Shown: one piece after another, positions 40,311 to 50,046 of the stretch
Layout of the letters: every line of letters begins with the position of its first letter
How positions within the stretch are numbered: position 1 is the first letter of the stretch
Assembly: GCF_014164785.1 (NCBI RefSeq)
Contig: NZ_JACJFN010000002.1
Coordinates: forward strand, 62,001 to 126,000
From: Aquipseudomonas guryensis
GTDB taxonomy: Bacteria; Pseudomonadota; Gammaproteobacteria; Pseudomonadales; Pseudomonadaceae
Direction: 5' to 3'
Length of the DNA stretch: 64,000 nucleotides
Position numbers and translations under genes: made by a program
The notes under the pieces: generated by a model
What the model was told of the DNA's origin: nothing
Database searches by the model: none
The model's input: the letters and a program-made list of their open reading frames with translations, nothing else

Positions 40311-41349
40311 GGCGTTGGTCGCCGCGGATGTCGACCTTGACCTCGACCGACATGCCCGGACGGATCTTGCCCTGCAGCGGGTTGTCCGCAGCAAAGGTCA
40401 GCTTCACCGGGATGCGCTGCACCACCTTGGTGAAGTTGCCGGTGGCGTTGTCCGGCGGCAGCAGGCTGAACTGCGCGCCGGAGGCGGCGAACAGGCTGTC
40501 GATGCGGGCTTCGATCGGCGTGTCGGGGTAGGCGTCGAAGGTCAGTTCGGCTGTTTGCCCGGGCTGCATGCGGCCGATCTGGGTTTCCTTGAAGTTGGCC
40601 TGCACCCAGATGTCGTCGTTCGGCACGATCGACAGCAGGTAGGCGCCGGCCTGCACCACCTGGCCGTTGCGCGCCGAGCGCTGGCCGACGATGCCGCCGA
40701 TGGGGGCGTGGATCTGCGTGCGGGCCAGGTTCAGCTCGGCCTGGGCGATGTCGGCACGGGCGTTGGCGATCTGCGCCTCGAGGCGCTTGACCTCGGCGCT
40801 CAGGGCGTCGACCTGCTGGCGCTGGGCGCTCAGGTCCGCCTCGGCCTTGGCGACCTGGGACAGGGCGACGCGGCTGTCGGCGGCCAGGGTGGTGACCCGC
40901 TCCTCGGAGACATAGCCGGGCTTGCGCAGGGTCTGGGCGCGCGACAGGTCGATCTGCGTGCGGCTCAAAGTGGCCTGGCTGGCGCCGACATCGGCGCGGC
41001 TGGCGGCGATCAGGCTGGCCTGCTGGGTCAGGCGGCTTTGCGCCTGGGTCAGCTCGGCCTCGCGGGTGGCCAGGGCGGCGCGGGCGCGGTCGAGGGCCAG
41101 CTGGAAGTCGGCACTTTCCAGGGTGGCCAGCAGCTGACCCTGTTCCACGTGCTGGTTGTCCTGCACCAGTACCTGCTCGATGCGCGCGCCGAGCTGGCTG
41201 GACACGCGGGTGATCTCGCCCTGCACATAGGCGTTGTCGGTGCTCTCGTGGAGGCGCCCGACCAGCAGCCAGTGGCCGAGCAGGGCCAGGACGATCAGGG
41301 CGACGAGGGCGAGGAACACGGACAGGCGGCGTTGCAGTTTTGCGGGCAT
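40300..41349 (-). CDS. HlyD/EmrA-family periplasmic adaptor
   Basis: A 349-residue membrane-fusion protein: one N-terminal transmembrane helix (about 9-29), a biotinyl-lipoyl half-motif, a long alpha-hairpin coiled coil (about 75-190, rich in Ala, Gln, Leu), the second lipoyl half (IHAPIGGIVGQRSARNGQVV) and beta-barrel domain. It links the EmrB-like pump to an outer-membrane channel not encoded here. The ATG at 41349 is used; a TTG at 41361 is possible. Divergent from the LysR gene. Confidence 0.88.
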   Translation of the reverse strand: MPAKLQRRLSVFLALVALIVLALLGHWLLVGRLHESTDNAYVQGEITRVSSQLGARIEQVLVQDNQHVEQGQLLATLESADFQLALDRARAALATREAELTQAQSRLTQQASLIAASRADVGASQATLSRTQIDLSRAQTLRKPGYVSEERVTTLAADSRVALSQVAKAEADLSAQRQQVDALSAEVKRLEAQIANARADIAQAELNLARTQIHAPIGGIVGQRSARNGQVVQAGAYLLSIVPNDDIWVQANFKETQIGRMQPGQTAELTFDAYPDTPIEARIDSLFAASGAQFSLLPPDNATGNFTKVVQRIPVKLTFAADNPLQGKIRPGMSVEVKVDIRGDQRHGG

Positions 41350-41390
41350 GGCGGGGCTCAAACGGCTGGCGTAAGTGTAAGCAAATCTAA

Positions 41391-41409
41391 CAGTGTTGCC
41401 CCCAGTGTT
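41391..41409. promoter_or_regulatory. Candidate operator in pump/LysR divergent region
   Basis: Two direct CAGTGTT repeats (41391-41397, 41403-41409) 12 bp apart, in the 105-bp gap between the pump operon and the LysR gene. One-turn spacing suits a LysR-type regulator. Inference only. Confidence 0.4.
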
Positions 41410-41454
41410 ATAGCCGCTAGAATCGGCATGCTTTGTTGCTTATGGGGAACAATA

Positions 41455-42369
41455 ATGGGCCTCGATGATGCCTTGATCTTCACCCGCGTGGTGGAATGCC
41501 ACAGCTTCACCCAGGCGGCGCAGAGCCTGGGCATGCAGAAGTCCACGGTCAGCCGGCGCATCGCCCTGCTCGAAGAGCGCCTCGGTGTGCGCCTGCTCAA
41601 TCGCACCACGCGCAAGCTGCGCCTGACTGAAGTGGGGCAGGCCTACTACGAGCGTTGCCGGCAGATCATGCTCGACTTCGCCGAGGCCGAGCAGGCGGTG
41701 ATGCAGCTGCAGCAGGAACCGTCCGGGCTGCTGCGGATCACCGCGCCCATCGAGTTTGGCCAGCTGTTCCTTGGTGGCGTACTGGGGCAGTTCATGCGCC
41801 AGTACCCGCAGATCAGCGCGGAAGTGGAGCTGACTTCGCGCGATGTCGACCCGGTAGAGGAGGGCGTCGATATCGCCATCCAGGTCGGCCAGCCGCATGA
41901 CTCCACCCTGATTGCGCGCAAGCTGTTCGAGAGTGGTCGGCGCCTGTGCGCCAGCCCGGATTATCTGGCGCAGCACGGTACGCCGCAAAGCATCGATGAG
42001 CTGAGTGGGCATCGGGCCATCCTCTTGCCGCAGGATTCGCCACGCTACTGGCCGCTGCTGGGTGAGCACATTGCCTGTCAGCGCGTGCTGTCGTGCAACA
42101 ACATCACCTTGGCTCGCGAAGCCGCCGTGGCGGGTGCCGGGATTGCCGGCTTGCCGCTGATGATCTCCGAGGAGGCGGTGCAGAGTGGTCGTCTCATCGA
42201 ACTGTTGCCGGATGCCCGCTTGCCGGTTGGTGAGCTGTATGCGGTCTATCCTTCGCGCCGCTTTCAGGCGATGAAGGTCAAGACCTTCCTCGATTTCCTT
42301 ATGGCCAGCTTGCCGCGTAGCAGTCTGCTGGAGCCGCCAGGGGCCGGCCTGCTAACATCGCACCCCTGA
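41455..42369 (+). CDS. LysR-family transcriptional regulator
   Basis: A 304-residue regulator: winged HTH at residues 1-60 (FTQAAQSLGMQKSTVSRRIALLEERLGVRLLNRTTR) and a substrate-binding domain. Most similar in pattern to the AaeR/DsdC-like group with short C-terminus. Divergent from the EmrAB-like pump, which it probably controls. ATG at 41455 has GGGGA eight bases before it. Long frames continuing further upstream are antisense shadow of the pump gene. Confidence 0.88.
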   Translation: MGLDDALIFTRVVECHSFTQAAQSLGMQKSTVSRRIALLEERLGVRLLNRTTRKLRLTEVGQAYYERCRQIMLDFAEAEQAVMQLQQEPSGLLRITAPIEFGQLFLGGVLGQFMRQYPQISAEVELTSRDVDPVEEGVDIAIQVGQPHDSTLIARKLFESGRRLCASPDYLAQHGTPQSIDELSGHRAILLPQDSPRYWPLLGEHIACQRVLSCNNITLAREAAVAGAGIAGLPLMISEEAVQSGRLIELLPDARLPVGELYAVYPSRRFQAMKVKTFLDFLMASLPRSSLLEPPGAGLLTSHP

Positions 42370-42370
42370 T

Positions 42371-42514
42371 TAACAGGCCGTTGAAAACTACCTGCGTTGC
42401 CGATGCGTCGTTAAAAACAGGCTCAGAATGCTCATTTACAACTCGTAAACTGCGCTTCTTCGCCTGTTTTTGCCTAGCCTCGGCTGCCTCGCCTACGTTT
42501 TCAACGGCCTGTTA
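42371..42514. repeat. 144-bp palindromic (MITE-like) element before gltX
   Basis: Perfect 18-bp terminal inverted repeats (42371-42388 and 42497-42514), inner AAAAACAGGC/GCCTGTTTTT arms, and a central TTTAC-aactc-GTAAA hairpin; the whole unit can fold into one long stem. It starts one base after the LysR stop and ends 36 bp before gltX. No coding capacity. Confidence 0.8.
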
Positions 42515-42550
42515 GGTTCTTTCGTTTCGCTTTTTTGTTCGAGGCCCGCC

Positions 42551-44032
42551 ATGACCAAAGTCCGCACCCGTATTGCGCCGTCGCCCACTGGTGACCCGCA
42601 CGTCGGTACCGCCTACATCGCCCTGTTCAACCTGTGCTTCGCCCGTCAGCACGGCGGCGAGTTCATTCTGCGCATCGAGGATACCGACCAGCTGCGTTCG
42701 ACCCGCGAGTCCGAACAGCAGATATTCGATGCCTTGCGCTGGCTGGGCATCGAGTGGAACGAAGGCCCGGATGTCGGCGGCCCGCACGGCCCGTACCGGC
42801 AGAGCGAGCGCGGCGCGATCTACAAGAAGTACTCTGATGAACTGGTCGCCAAGGGCCACGCCTTCCCGTGCTTCTGCTCCGCCGAGCGCCTGGACCAGGT
42901 GCGCGCCGAGCAGATGGCGAAGAAGGAAACCCCGCGCTACGACGGTCACTGCATCCACATCGCCCCCGACGTTGCGCAGCAGCGCATCGCCGCGGGCGAA
43001 TCGCATGTGGTGCGTATGAAGGTGCCGAGCGAGGGCGTCTGCGTGGTGCCGGATATGCTGCGTGGCGACGTGGAGATCCCATGGGATCGCATGGACATGC
43101 AGGTGCTGATGAAGGCCGATGGCCTGCCCACCTACTTCCTGGCCAACGTGGTCGACGATCACCTGATGGAAATCACCCACGTCCTGCGCGGCGAGGAGTG
43201 GCTGCCATCGGCACCGAAGCTGATCAAGCTGTACGAGTACTTCGGCTGGGAGCAGCCCAAGCTCTGCTACATGCCGCTGCTGCGCAATCCGGACAAGAGC
43301 AAGCTGTCCAAGCGCAAGAACCCGACCTGCATCACCTTCTACGAGCGCATGGGCTACATGCCCGAGGCGCTGCTCAACTACCTGGGGCGCATGGGCTGGT
43401 CGATGCCGGACGAGCGCGAGAAGTTCTCCCTGGCCGAGATGATCGAACACTTCGACCTGTCGCGCGTCTCCCTCGGCGGTCCGATCTTCGACGTGGAGAA
43501 GCTGTCCTGGCTCAACGGCCAGTGGCTGCGTGAGCTGCCGGTGGAAGACTTTGCCAAGCGCGTGCAGGACTGGGCGTTCAACTCCCAGTACCTGATGCAG
43601 ATCGCCCCCCATGTGCAGGGGCGGGTGGAGACCTTCGGCGACATCGCGCCGCTGGCCAGCTTCTTCTTCAGCGGCGGCGTGCAGCTGGACGCCAAGCTGC
43701 TGGAACACAAGAAACTGTCGCCGGACCAGGTGCGCCAGGCCCTGCAGCTGCTGCTGTGGGAGCTGGAGGCGCTGCGTCAGTGGGACAAGGAGAAGATCAC
43801 CGCGAGTATCCAGTTCGTCTGCGAGGGCCTTGGCCTCAAGCTGCGCGACCTGATGCCGCTGATCTTCCCGGCCATCACCGGCAAGGCCAGTTCGGTCTCG
43901 GTGCTGGATGCCATGGAAATCCTCGGTGCCGATCTTGCTCGCTTCCGTCTGCGCCAGGCCATCGAGCTGCTTGGCGGGGTGAGCAATGGCGAGAGCAAGG
44001 AGTGGAAGAAGCTGCTGGAAACTTTCCGCTGA
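42551..44032 (+). CDS. gltX: Glutamyl-tRNA synthetase
   Basis: A 493-residue class I synthetase with the HIGH-type motif [12 protein letters not shown] (residues 11-22) and KLSKRK as KMSKS loop (about 245). Full length, with the anticodon-binding domain, so this is GltX and not the truncated GluQ. The ATG at 42551 gives the family N-terminus; the frame extends upstream through the palindrome but that part is not coding. Two tRNA-Glu genes follow downstream. Confidence 0.96.
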   Translation: MTKVRTRIAPSPTGDPHVGTAYIALFNLCFARQHGGEFILRIEDTDQLRSTRESEQQIFDALRWLGIEWNEGPDVGGPHGPYRQSERGAIYKKYSDELVAKGHAFPCFCSAERLDQVRAEQMAKKETPRYDGHCIHIAPDVAQQRIAAGESHVVRMKVPSEGVCVVPDMLRGDVEIPWDRMDMQVLMKADGLPTYFLANVVDDHLMEITHVLRGEEWLPSAPKLIKLYEYFGWEQPKLCYMPLLRNPDKSKLSKRKNPTCITFYERMGYMPEALLNYLGRMGWSMPDEREKFSLAEMIEHFDLSRVSLGGPIFDVEKLSWLNGQWLRELPVEDFAKRVQDWAFNSQYLMQIAPHVQGRVETFGDIAPLASFFFSGGVQLDAKLLEHKKLSPDQVRQALQLLLWELEALRQWDKEKITASIQFVCEGLGLKLRDLMPLIFPAITGKASSVSVLDAMEILGADLARFRLRQAIELLGGVSNGESKEWKKLLETFR

Positions 44033-44097
44033 GCGGTGGGTGAGGGTAAGTGGTTGTTCTTTCGACGAAAAATATTCGAGTCGAATGAAAAATAGTG

Positions 44098-44126
44098 TTG
44101 ACAGCCAGGGCCCTCGAACCTAATAT
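44098..44126 (+). promoter_or_regulatory. Strong promoter of the Ala/Glu tRNA array
   Basis: Consensus TTGACA (44098-44103), 17-bp spacer and TAATAT (44121-44126), followed by a GCGCCCC discriminator typical of stringently controlled stable-RNA promoters. Confidence 0.92.
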
Positions 44127-44144
44127 GCGCCCCGTCGTTAAGAC

Positions 44145-44220
<76 letters not shown>

Positions 44221-44266
44221 AATTGCCACCGAACGAATTCCAGCCGTTCGAGTTATTGAAGGTTTT

Positions 44267-44342
44267 GTCCCCTTCGTCTAGTGGCCTAGGACACCGCCCT
44301 TTCACGGCGGTAACAGGGGTTCGAGTCCCCTAGGGGACGCCA
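44267..44342 (+). tRNA. tRNA-Glu (TTC), copy 1
   Basis: 76 bases with CCA, acceptor GTCCCCT/AGGGGAC, anticodon TTC in loop CTTTCAC. Identical to copy 2. Confidence 0.97.
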
Positions 44343-44385
44343 TTCAACGCAGTGCTTGCACTGCACGTCGCGAGACGCAAAATCT

Positions 44386-44461
<76 letters not shown>

Positions 44462-44471
44462 AACACTGACA

Positions 44472-44497
44472 GGCCAGCCTAAGGGCTGGCCTTGTTC
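44472..44497 (+). terminator. Hairpin inside the tRNA array
   Basis: GGCCAGCC/GGCTGGCC stem with short loop and TTGTTCTT, between Ala copy 2 and Glu copy 2. It may reduce read-through or serve as a processing site. Confidence 0.55.
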
Positions 44498-44509
44498 TTC
44501 GAAGGTTTT

Positions 44510-44585
44510 GTCCCCTTCGTCTAGTGGCCTAGGACACCGCCCTTTCACGGCGGTAACAGGGGTTCGAGTCCCCTAGGGGACGCCA
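44510..44585 (+). tRNA. tRNA-Glu (TTC), copy 2
   Basis: Identical to copy 1, including the preceding GAAGGTTTT leader. Confidence 0.97.
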
Positions 44586-44611
44586 TTTTTCTTCCGCGTT
44601 TTGCGGGCTTG

Positions 44612-44645
44612 AAGGGTCATTCTTAGGAATGGCCCTTTTGTTTTT
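44612..44645 (+). terminator. Terminator of the tRNA array
   Basis: AAGGG-t-CATTC / GAATG-g-CCCTT stem followed by TTGTTTTT. Confidence 0.85.
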
Positions 44646-44718
44646 CTGCCTGCGGTAAATCCCTTCCTCCTTGAATCTCCTGCCGACCAATGGTCGCGAT
44701 TGGCGCTTGCATAAATTT

Positions 44719-44746
44719 ATTATGAGCATAATATTTCAACCATAAT
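44719..44746. promoter_or_regulatory. Candidate TetR operator
   Basis: Palindrome ATTATG-ag-CATAAT (44719-44732) with a further CATAAT at 44741-44746, in AT-rich DNA 17-44 bp before the TetR-family start. Likely autoregulatory. Confidence 0.6.
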
Positions 44747-44762
44747 ATTTTTGGAGGCAGCC

Positions 44763-45302
44763 ATGAGCGACAAGAAGGCCCAGACCCGCGAACGCATCCT
44801 TGCCGCCGCCACTGCCGCGCTGATCCAGCGTGGCCCGGCGGAGCCCAGCGTGGGTGAGGTGATGGGAGCGGCGGGGCTGACGGTGGGTGGTTTCTACGCG
44901 CACTTCGAGAGCAAGGATGCGCTGATGCTGGAAGCCTTCCGCCAGTTGCTCGGCCGTCGTCGCAGCCTGCTCAAACAACTGGATAACGATCTCCCTGCCC
45001 AGGAGCGCCGCGCGTTGGCGGCGGCTTTCTACCTGTCGCGCAAGCACCGCGATAGCCCGGGTGATGGTTGCCCGCTGCCCAGCTCGCTGGGCGAGATAAG
45101 CCGCCTGCCAGACAGCTTTCGCGCCAGCCTGGCCGAGCATCTCGAGCTGATGGTCGCCGACCTGGCTGGCAGCCCCGAAGAGGCCGACAAGGCATTGGCC
45201 GATTTGGCGCTGATGGTCGGTGGTCTGGCCATTGCGCGAGCGCTGGGCGAGGGCGAGTTGTCTGACCGAGTTCTACGGGCCGCCAAGTCGGCGGTCATTT
45301 GA
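44763..45302 (+). CDS. TetR-family regulator
   Basis: A 179-residue repressor: HTH (SVGEVMGAAGLTVGGFYAHFESKDALM, about 30-56) and a helical ligand domain containing one cysteine (GDGCPLPS, about residue 103) of the kind seen in electrophile-sensing members. TTGGAGG Shine-Dalgarno fixes the ATG at 44763. It lies 44 bp upstream of the hydrolase gene and probably controls it and itself. Confidence 0.87.
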   Translation: MSDKKAQTRERILAAATAALIQRGPAEPSVGEVMGAAGLTVGGFYAHFESKDALMLEAFRQLLGRRRSLLKQLDNDLPAQERRALAAAFYLSRKHRDSPGDGCPLPSSLGEISRLPDSFRASLAEHLELMVADLAGSPEEADKALADLALMVGGLAIARALGEGELSDRVLRAAKSAVI

Positions 45303-45346
45303 CGATGCGCCCGACGTCATCGGGCTTGAGAGTGAGGAGAAGCGAA

Positions 45347-46222
45347 ATGAGCAGCCTGAGCTGGGTTCGTGGCTTCAACGCCACTGTGGGTCGTTTGGCG
45401 CCTGAACTGGTCGCCAGCAAGATGCACCGAGCGTTCCTTACTCCGCGCGACTTGCCGCCGCGCGATTGGGAGCTGCCGTTGCTGGCTTCTGCCGAGCGCA
45501 TCACCTTGCGCTTCGGCCTGTCGGCCCTGCGCTGGGGCCAAGGGCCGGCGGTGCTGTTGCTGCATGGCTGGGAAGGGCGGCCGACCCAGTTCGCCCACCT
45601 GATCCAGGCGCTGGTACGCGCCGGTTATGGCGTAGTGGCGCTGGATGCGCCGGCCCATGGGCGTTCGCCCGGGCATGAGGCCAACGTGGTGCTGTTCGCC
45701 CGCGCCTTGCTGGAGGCGGCCAGCGAGCTGCCGCCGCTGAAGGCGGTGATCGGCCACTCCATGGGCGGTGCCAGCGCGCTGCTGGCCACGCAGCTGGGGC
45801 TGCGCACCGAAGCCCTGGTGACCATCTCGGCGCCGGCGCGGATCATCGGCGCCTTGCGCCGTTTTGCCCACTTCGTCGGCCTGCCCAAGCAGGCACGCGC
45901 GCAGTTCGTGCACATGGTCGAGAGCAGTGCCGGCATGCCGGCGGCGCAACTGGATGTAGCGCGCTACCAGTTGGACTTCCCCGGCCTGGTGGTGCATGCC
46001 GCCGATGACCAGATGGTGCCCAGTACTGAAGCACAGAGTATTCATGCCGCCTGGTCCGGCAGCCGCCTGCTGCATTTGTCCAGTGGTGGTCACAGCAAGT
46101 TGCTGGCCGACCCGCAGCTGGCTGAGGCGGTACTGGAGCTGCTCGGCAGCGCCGATCTGTCGGCTGCGGCCTCGCGTCGTGCGGTGACGGGCGTGGTGCA
46201 TCGGCCGGCGCTGGCTTCTTGA
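45347..46222 (+). CDS. Alpha/beta hydrolase
   Basis: A 291-residue alpha/beta-hydrolase-fold protein: oxyanion HGWEG (about 73), nucleophile Ser in GHSMGG (about 142), acid in ADDQMVP and His in SGGHSK. Substrate unknown; the TetR neighbour suggests detoxification or lipid-type ester metabolism. The ATG at 45347 lies after GAGGAGAAGCGAA. The stop is followed by a 9-bp inverted repeat. Confidence 0.83.
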   Translation: MSSLSWVRGFNATVGRLAPELVASKMHRAFLTPRDLPPRDWELPLLASAERITLRFGLSALRWGQGPAVLLLHGWEGRPTQFAHLIQALVRAGYGVVALDAPAHGRSPGHEANVVLFARALLEAASELPPLKAVIGHSMGGASALLATQLGLRTEALVTISAPARIIGALRRFAHFVGLPKQARAQFVHMVESSAGMPAAQLDVARYQLDFPGLVVHAADDQMVPSTEAQSIHAAWSGSRLLHLSSGGHSKLLADPQLAEAVLELLGSADLSAAASRRAVTGVVHRPALAS

Positions 46223-46229
46223 GTGTTGC

Positions 46230-46264
46230 CAAACCTGACGGCGGGCCCTGTCTGTCGTCAGGTT
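46230..46264. terminator. Inverted repeat after hydrolase gene
   Basis: AACCTGACG (46230-46238) pairs with CGTCAGGTT (46256-46264). No T-run; weak terminator or structured 3' end. Confidence 0.45.
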
Positions 46265-46330
46265 GCGCTGCTTGGGCGTATGGCCAACTTGGCGCATGAT
46301 GGCGGCTTGTCCGTAGCCTTGCAGCGCAGC

Positions 46331-47005
46331 ATGAAACCAGCTGTTTTCCTCGAATTTGCCGATCGTCAGCGTTGTGCCGAGCAGTTGGCCAGCGACCTGG
46401 CGCAGGTGTTGAATCAGACCCTCGCCCAGCAGGCGCGTGCCGGCTTGCTTTTGCCGGGTGGCAGCAGTCCGCAGGTGCTGTTGCCGTACTTGGCCGCGCA
46501 GGCGCTGGACTGGGCGCGCATCGACCTGTCACCGACCGATGAGCGCTGGGTGGCGGGCGACGATCCGCGCAGTAACTACCGCCTGCTGCAGGCCGCCTTG
46601 CCCAAGACCCGCTGCCTCGACCCGCGCCAGGGCGATAGCCCGCAAGGGGCGGCCAGCCAGTGGCAGGCGCAGCTGGCCGGCTGGCTGCCGTTTGCCGCGG
46701 TGTTGCTGGGCATGGGCGAAGATGGCCATTTCGCCTCGCTGTTTCCGGGCATGCCGGGCTTGGCAGCGGCCCTCGATGAAGCGGCAGCGCCGGCCGCGTT
46801 GCCGGCGCTGGCCCCGGTCGAACCGTGCCAACGCCTGTCGCTGAATCTGAGCCTGCTCTGTCAGGCGGGTTGGTTGGGCCTGCTGGTGTTCGGTTTGGAC
46901 AAGCGCCGCTTGATCGAGGCAGCGCTGGCCGGTACCACGCAATTGCCGGTGCAGGCGCTGCTGCACAATGCTCGGTTACCCGTGAATATCTATTGGGCGC
47001 CCTGA
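46331..47005 (+). CDS. pgl: 6-phosphogluconolactonase
   Basis: A 224-residue DevB/SOL-type lactonase with LLLPGGSSPQ (about 39-48), DERWV (about 69) and LGMGEDGHFASLFPG (about 125). It hydrolyses 6-phosphogluconolactone to 6-phosphogluconate, the substrate of Edd encoded next. The usual partner zwf is absent here. The ATG at 46331 is used; the longer frame is rejected for lack of similarity. Confidence 0.88.
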   Translation: MKPAVFLEFADRQRCAEQLASDLAQVLNQTLAQQARAGLLLPGGSSPQVLLPYLAAQALDWARIDLSPTDERWVAGDDPRSNYRLLQAALPKTRCLDPRQGDSPQGAASQWQAQLAGWLPFAAVLLGMGEDGHFASLFPGMPGLAAALDEAAAPAALPALAPVEPCQRLSLNLSLLCQAGWLGLLVFGLDKRRLIEAALAGTTQLPVQALLHNARLPVNIYWAP

Positions 47006-47059
47006 GTGTCCGCTCGTCACGGGCGAAAATGCCTCTGGCTCGAAAGGCCCGGAGCAGGT

Positions 47060-47086
47060 GCTAAGCCGTTACACTCAGGGCTTAGC
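47060..47086 (+). other. Inverted repeat upstream of edd
   Basis: GCTAAGCC (47060-47067) and GGCTTAGC (47079-47086) form an 8-bp stem with an 11-base loop, 23 bp before the edd ATG. Possible operator or leader hairpin; it does not match the HexR consensus. Confidence 0.45.
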
Positions 47087-47108
47087 CGAGTGAAAAGCGA
47101 ATACCCTG

Positions 47109-48923
47109 ATGCTCAACCCCGTTGTCGAACAGGTTACCGCCGCGCTGGAACAGCGCTCCGCCGCACGCCGTGCACGCTACCTGGCGCGCCTGGATGAAGC
47201 CCTGCAGCGCCCACCCCTCCAGGCCCTGGGCTGTTCCAACCTGGCCCATGCCCTGGCTGCACAGGACGCCGATGCGCGGCTGATCATCAAGCAGGGCGGC
47301 TCGGCGCATATCGCCATCGTTTCCAGCTACAACGACCTGCTCTCTGCCCACGCGCCGCTGCGTGAGTATCCCGAGCGCCTCAAGCAGGCCCTGGCCCGCC
47401 AGGGCGCCACCGCGCAGTTCGCCGCCGGAGTACCGGCCATGTGCGATGGCATCACCCAGGGTGAGGCGGGCATGCAGCTGTCGCTGTTCTCCCGCGATCT
47501 GATCGCCCAGGCCACGGCCATCGGCCTGTGCCATGGCATCTTCGACGGCGCCCTGTACCTCGGGGTGTGCGACAAGATCGTCCCGGGCCTGTTGATCGGT
47601 GCCCTGCAGTTCGGTCACCTGCCGGCCGTGTTCGTGCCGGCAGGGCCGATGCATTCCGGCCTGGCCAACAAGGAGAAAGCCTCCGTACGCCAGCGCTATG
47701 CGCGCGGCGAGGTGGGCCGCGACGAGCTGCTGCGCGCCGAACTGGCCTCCTACCATGAGGCCGGCACCTGCACCTTCTACGGCACCGCCAACACCAACCA
47801 GTTGCTGATGGAGGCCATGGGCCTGCATGTGCCCGGCAGTGCCTTCGTGCATCCCTATACGCCGCTGCGCGATGCGCTCAACGACGAGGCGGCACGCCTG
47901 GTGGTGCGCAACAGTGCCAAGGGCGAGCGCTTCCTGCCCGTCGGCCGGCAGATCGATGCGCGCGTGCTGGTCAATGCCCTGGCGGCCTTGCTCGCCAGCG
48001 GTGGTTCCACCAACCACGGCCTGCACCTGCCGGCGATTGCCCGGGCCGCTGGTTATGAGCTGGTCTGGGAGGATTTCGCCGCGCTGTCGCAGGTGGTGCC
48101 GTTGTTGGCGCGGGTCTACCCGAATGGCGCGGCCGACGTGAACCAGTTCCAGGCCGCCGGTGGGCCGGCCTGGATCATCCGCGAACTGCTCGACGCCGGG
48201 CTGATGCACGGCGATGTGGCCACTGTGGTCGGCCACGACCTGGCCGACTACGCCCGTGAACCCTGGCTGGATGAGGGGCGCCTGGCCTGGCGCGCCTTGC
48301 CGGCGCAGAGCGCGGCGCCGGATATCGTTCGCCCCGTGGCCGAGCCATTCAGTCGCTCGGGCGGCTTCACCCTGCTCGAAGGCAACCTCGGTCGCGCCAT
48401 GCTCAAGACTTCTGCCGTCGACCCGGCGCAGTGGCATGTACGGGCGCCAGCACGGGTATTCGCCTGCGAGTCCGCGGTGCAGGCCGCTTATCAGGCCGGT
48501 GAACTGACCGGCGATCTGGTGCTGGTGGTGCGTTTCCAGGGGCCGCGCGCCAACGGCATGCCTGAGCTGCACAAGCTGATGCCGCTGCTGGCCAACCTGC
48601 AGGCGGCCGGGCAGCGGGTGGCGCTGGTCACCGATGGGCGTCTGTCCGGCGCCTCCGGGCAGGTGCCGGCGGCGCTGCATGTCACCCCGGAAGCGGCGGC
48701 GGGCGGCGCCCTGGCCCGTCTACAGGATGGCGACATGCTGGAAGTGGATGCGCTGGCCGGTGTGCTGCGCGTCGAGCTTTCGCCGTCAGAGCTGGCAGCG
48801 CGCCCGTTTAGCGTGGCGCCGTCCGGGCTGGCGGCTGGGTTTGGCCTGGAACTGTTCGCCAGCCAGCGTCGCCTGGTCGGCCCGGCTGATCGTGGTGCAA
48901 GTATTTTCGATGAAGGGGACTGA
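47109..48923 (+). CDS. edd: 6-phosphogluconate dehydratase
   Basis: A 604-residue IlvD/Edd enzyme with the Fe-S ligands in [10 protein letters not shown]...[29 protein letters not shown] and [15 protein letters not shown]. It makes KDPG in the Entner-Doudoroff route. Full family length. eda follows one base after its stop. Confidence 0.94.
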   Translation: MLNPVVEQVTAALEQRSAARRARYLARLDEALQRPPLQALGCSNLAHALAAQDADARLIIKQGGSAHIAIVSSYNDLLSAHAPLREYPERLKQALARQGATAQFAAGVPAMCDGITQGEAGMQLSLFSRDLIAQATAIGLCHGIFDGALYLGVCDKIVPGLLIGALQFGHLPAVFVPAGPMHSGLANKEKASVRQRYARGEVGRDELLRAELASYHEAGTCTFYGTANTNQLLMEAMGLHVPGSAFVHPYTPLRDALNDEAARLVVRNSAKGERFLPVGRQIDARVLVNALAALLASGGSTNHGLHLPAIARAAGYELVWEDFAALSQVVPLLARVYPNGAADVNQFQAAGGPAWIIRELLDAGLMHGDVATVVGHDLADYAREPWLDEGRLAWRALPAQSAAPDIVRPVAEPFSRSGGFTLLEGNLGRAMLKTSAVDPAQWHVRAPARVFACESAVQAAYQAGELTGDLVLVVRFQGPRANGMPELHKLMPLLANLQAAGQRVALVTDGRLSGASGQVPAALHVTPEAAAGGALARLQDGDMLEVDALAGVLRVELSPSELAARPFSVAPSGLAAGFGLELFASQRRLVGPADRGASIFDEGD

Positions 48924-48924
48924 C

Positions 48925-49575
48925 ATGAGCCTGACGATGGACAAGGTGTTGCAGCAGGCACGCCCGGTACTGCCGGTACTGGTGATCGAGGATGTCGAAT
49001 TGGCGGTGGACCTGGCGCGTGCCCTGCACGCCGGTGGCATCAGCGTCCTAGAAGTGACCCTGCGCACCCCGCGCGCCCTGGATGCCCTGGCGGCGATCCG
49101 CCAGGCGCTGCCGGAGTTGCTGGTGGGGGCGGGCACGGTGATCCATGCCGAGCAGTTCCAGGAAGCCCGCGATGCCGGCGCGCAATTCACCGTCAGCCCC
49201 GGTTGCACCGAACGCCTGGCGGCAGCGGCGGAAGATTCCGGCCTGCCGTACCTGCCGGCGGTGATGACCCCGTCCGAAGTGCTGCTGGCGCTGGAGTATG
49301 GTTATCGCTCGCTCAAGCTGTTCCCGGCCAATGGCGCGGCCAGCGTGAAGATGCTGAAAAGCTTCAAGGGCCCGTTCACCGGCATCCGTTTCTGCCCCAC
49401 GGGCGGCATCACCGTGGACAACCTGCTGAGCTTCCTGCGCCTGCCCAACGTAGCCTGTGTCGGCGGTACCTGGATTGCCCCGGACAACCTGATCCGCGCC
49501 CGCGCCTGGGACCAGATCACCCTGCTGGCCAGCGAAGCCTGCGCCCTGGCCGCCAGCGTGGAGAACAAGGCATGA
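48925..49575 (+). CDS. eda: KDPG aldolase
   Basis: A 216-residue class I aldolase with the catalytic Glu in LEVTLRTP (about 45) and the Schiff-base lysine in SLKLFPANG (about 133). It splits KDPG into pyruvate and glyceraldehyde-3-phosphate. ATG one base after edd stop; its own stop overlaps the thioesterase ATG (ATGA). Confidence 0.94.
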   Translation: MSLTMDKVLQQARPVLPVLVIEDVELAVDLARALHAGGISVLEVTLRTPRALDALAAIRQALPELLVGAGTVIHAEQFQEARDAGAQFTVSPGCTERLAAAAEDSGLPYLPAVMTPSEVLLALEYGYRSLKLFPANGAASVKMLKSFKGPFTGIRFCPTGGITVDNLLSFLRLPNVACVGGTWIAPDNLIRARAWDQITLLASEACALAASVENKA

Positions 49576-50021
49576 GCTGGGATCTGCCAAACCCCTTCGT
49601 CATCGACCTGCAGGTAGCGGCCGAGGACATCGATGGTCTCGGCCACGCCAACAACGCGGTCTACGTCAGCTGGCTGGAGCGCTGCGCCTGGCGCCACTCG
49701 CAGAGCCTGGGCCTGGACCTCAGCGAGTACCGTCGGCTGGATCGTGCCATGGCTGTGCTGCGCCACGAGATCGACTACCTGGCCAGCGCCTACGAAGGCG
49801 AAGAACTGCAGATGGCCACCTGGATCGTCGAGTCCGATCAGCGTCTGAAAATGACCCGTCACTTCCAGCTGTGGCGCCCGGCCGATGCCAGCACCCTGCT
49901 GCGCGCGCAGACCACCTTCGTCTGCATCGAACTGTCCAGCGGCAAGCCCAAGCGCATGCCGGTGGAGTTTGTCGAAGGCTATGGTCAGGCGTTGCTGGAG
50001 CCTGCAGCGCTGCAGCTCTGA
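49572..50021 (+). CDS. HotDog-fold acyl-CoA thioesterase
   Basis: A 149-residue 4HBT-family protein with DIDGLGHANNAVYVSWLE (residues about 18-35), the active-site Asp/His-Asn motif. It hydrolyses acyl-CoA thioesters; substrate unknown. Translationally coupled to eda, although its chemistry is unrelated to the Entner-Doudoroff pathway. The same eda-thioesterase pairing occurs in other Pseudomonas. Confidence 0.84.
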   Translation: MSWDLPNPFVIDLQVAAEDIDGLGHANNAVYVSWLERCAWRHSQSLGLDLSEYRRLDRAMAVLRHEIDYLASAYEGEELQMATWIVESDQRLKMTRHFQLWRPADASTLLRAQTTFVCIELSSGKPKRMPVEFVEGYGQALLEPAALQL

Positions 50022-50046
50022 GAACCTGGCGCGGATCTCGGAGACT

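Noticed and set aside
42551..44032. Glutamyl-Q tRNA(Asp) synthetase (GluQ)
   Set aside because: At 493 residues it has the full anticodon-binding domain, which GluQ lacks.
47060..47086. HexR operator before edd
   Set aside because: The palindrome GCTAAGCC/GGCTTAGC does not match the TTGT-N7/8-ACAA HexR pattern.
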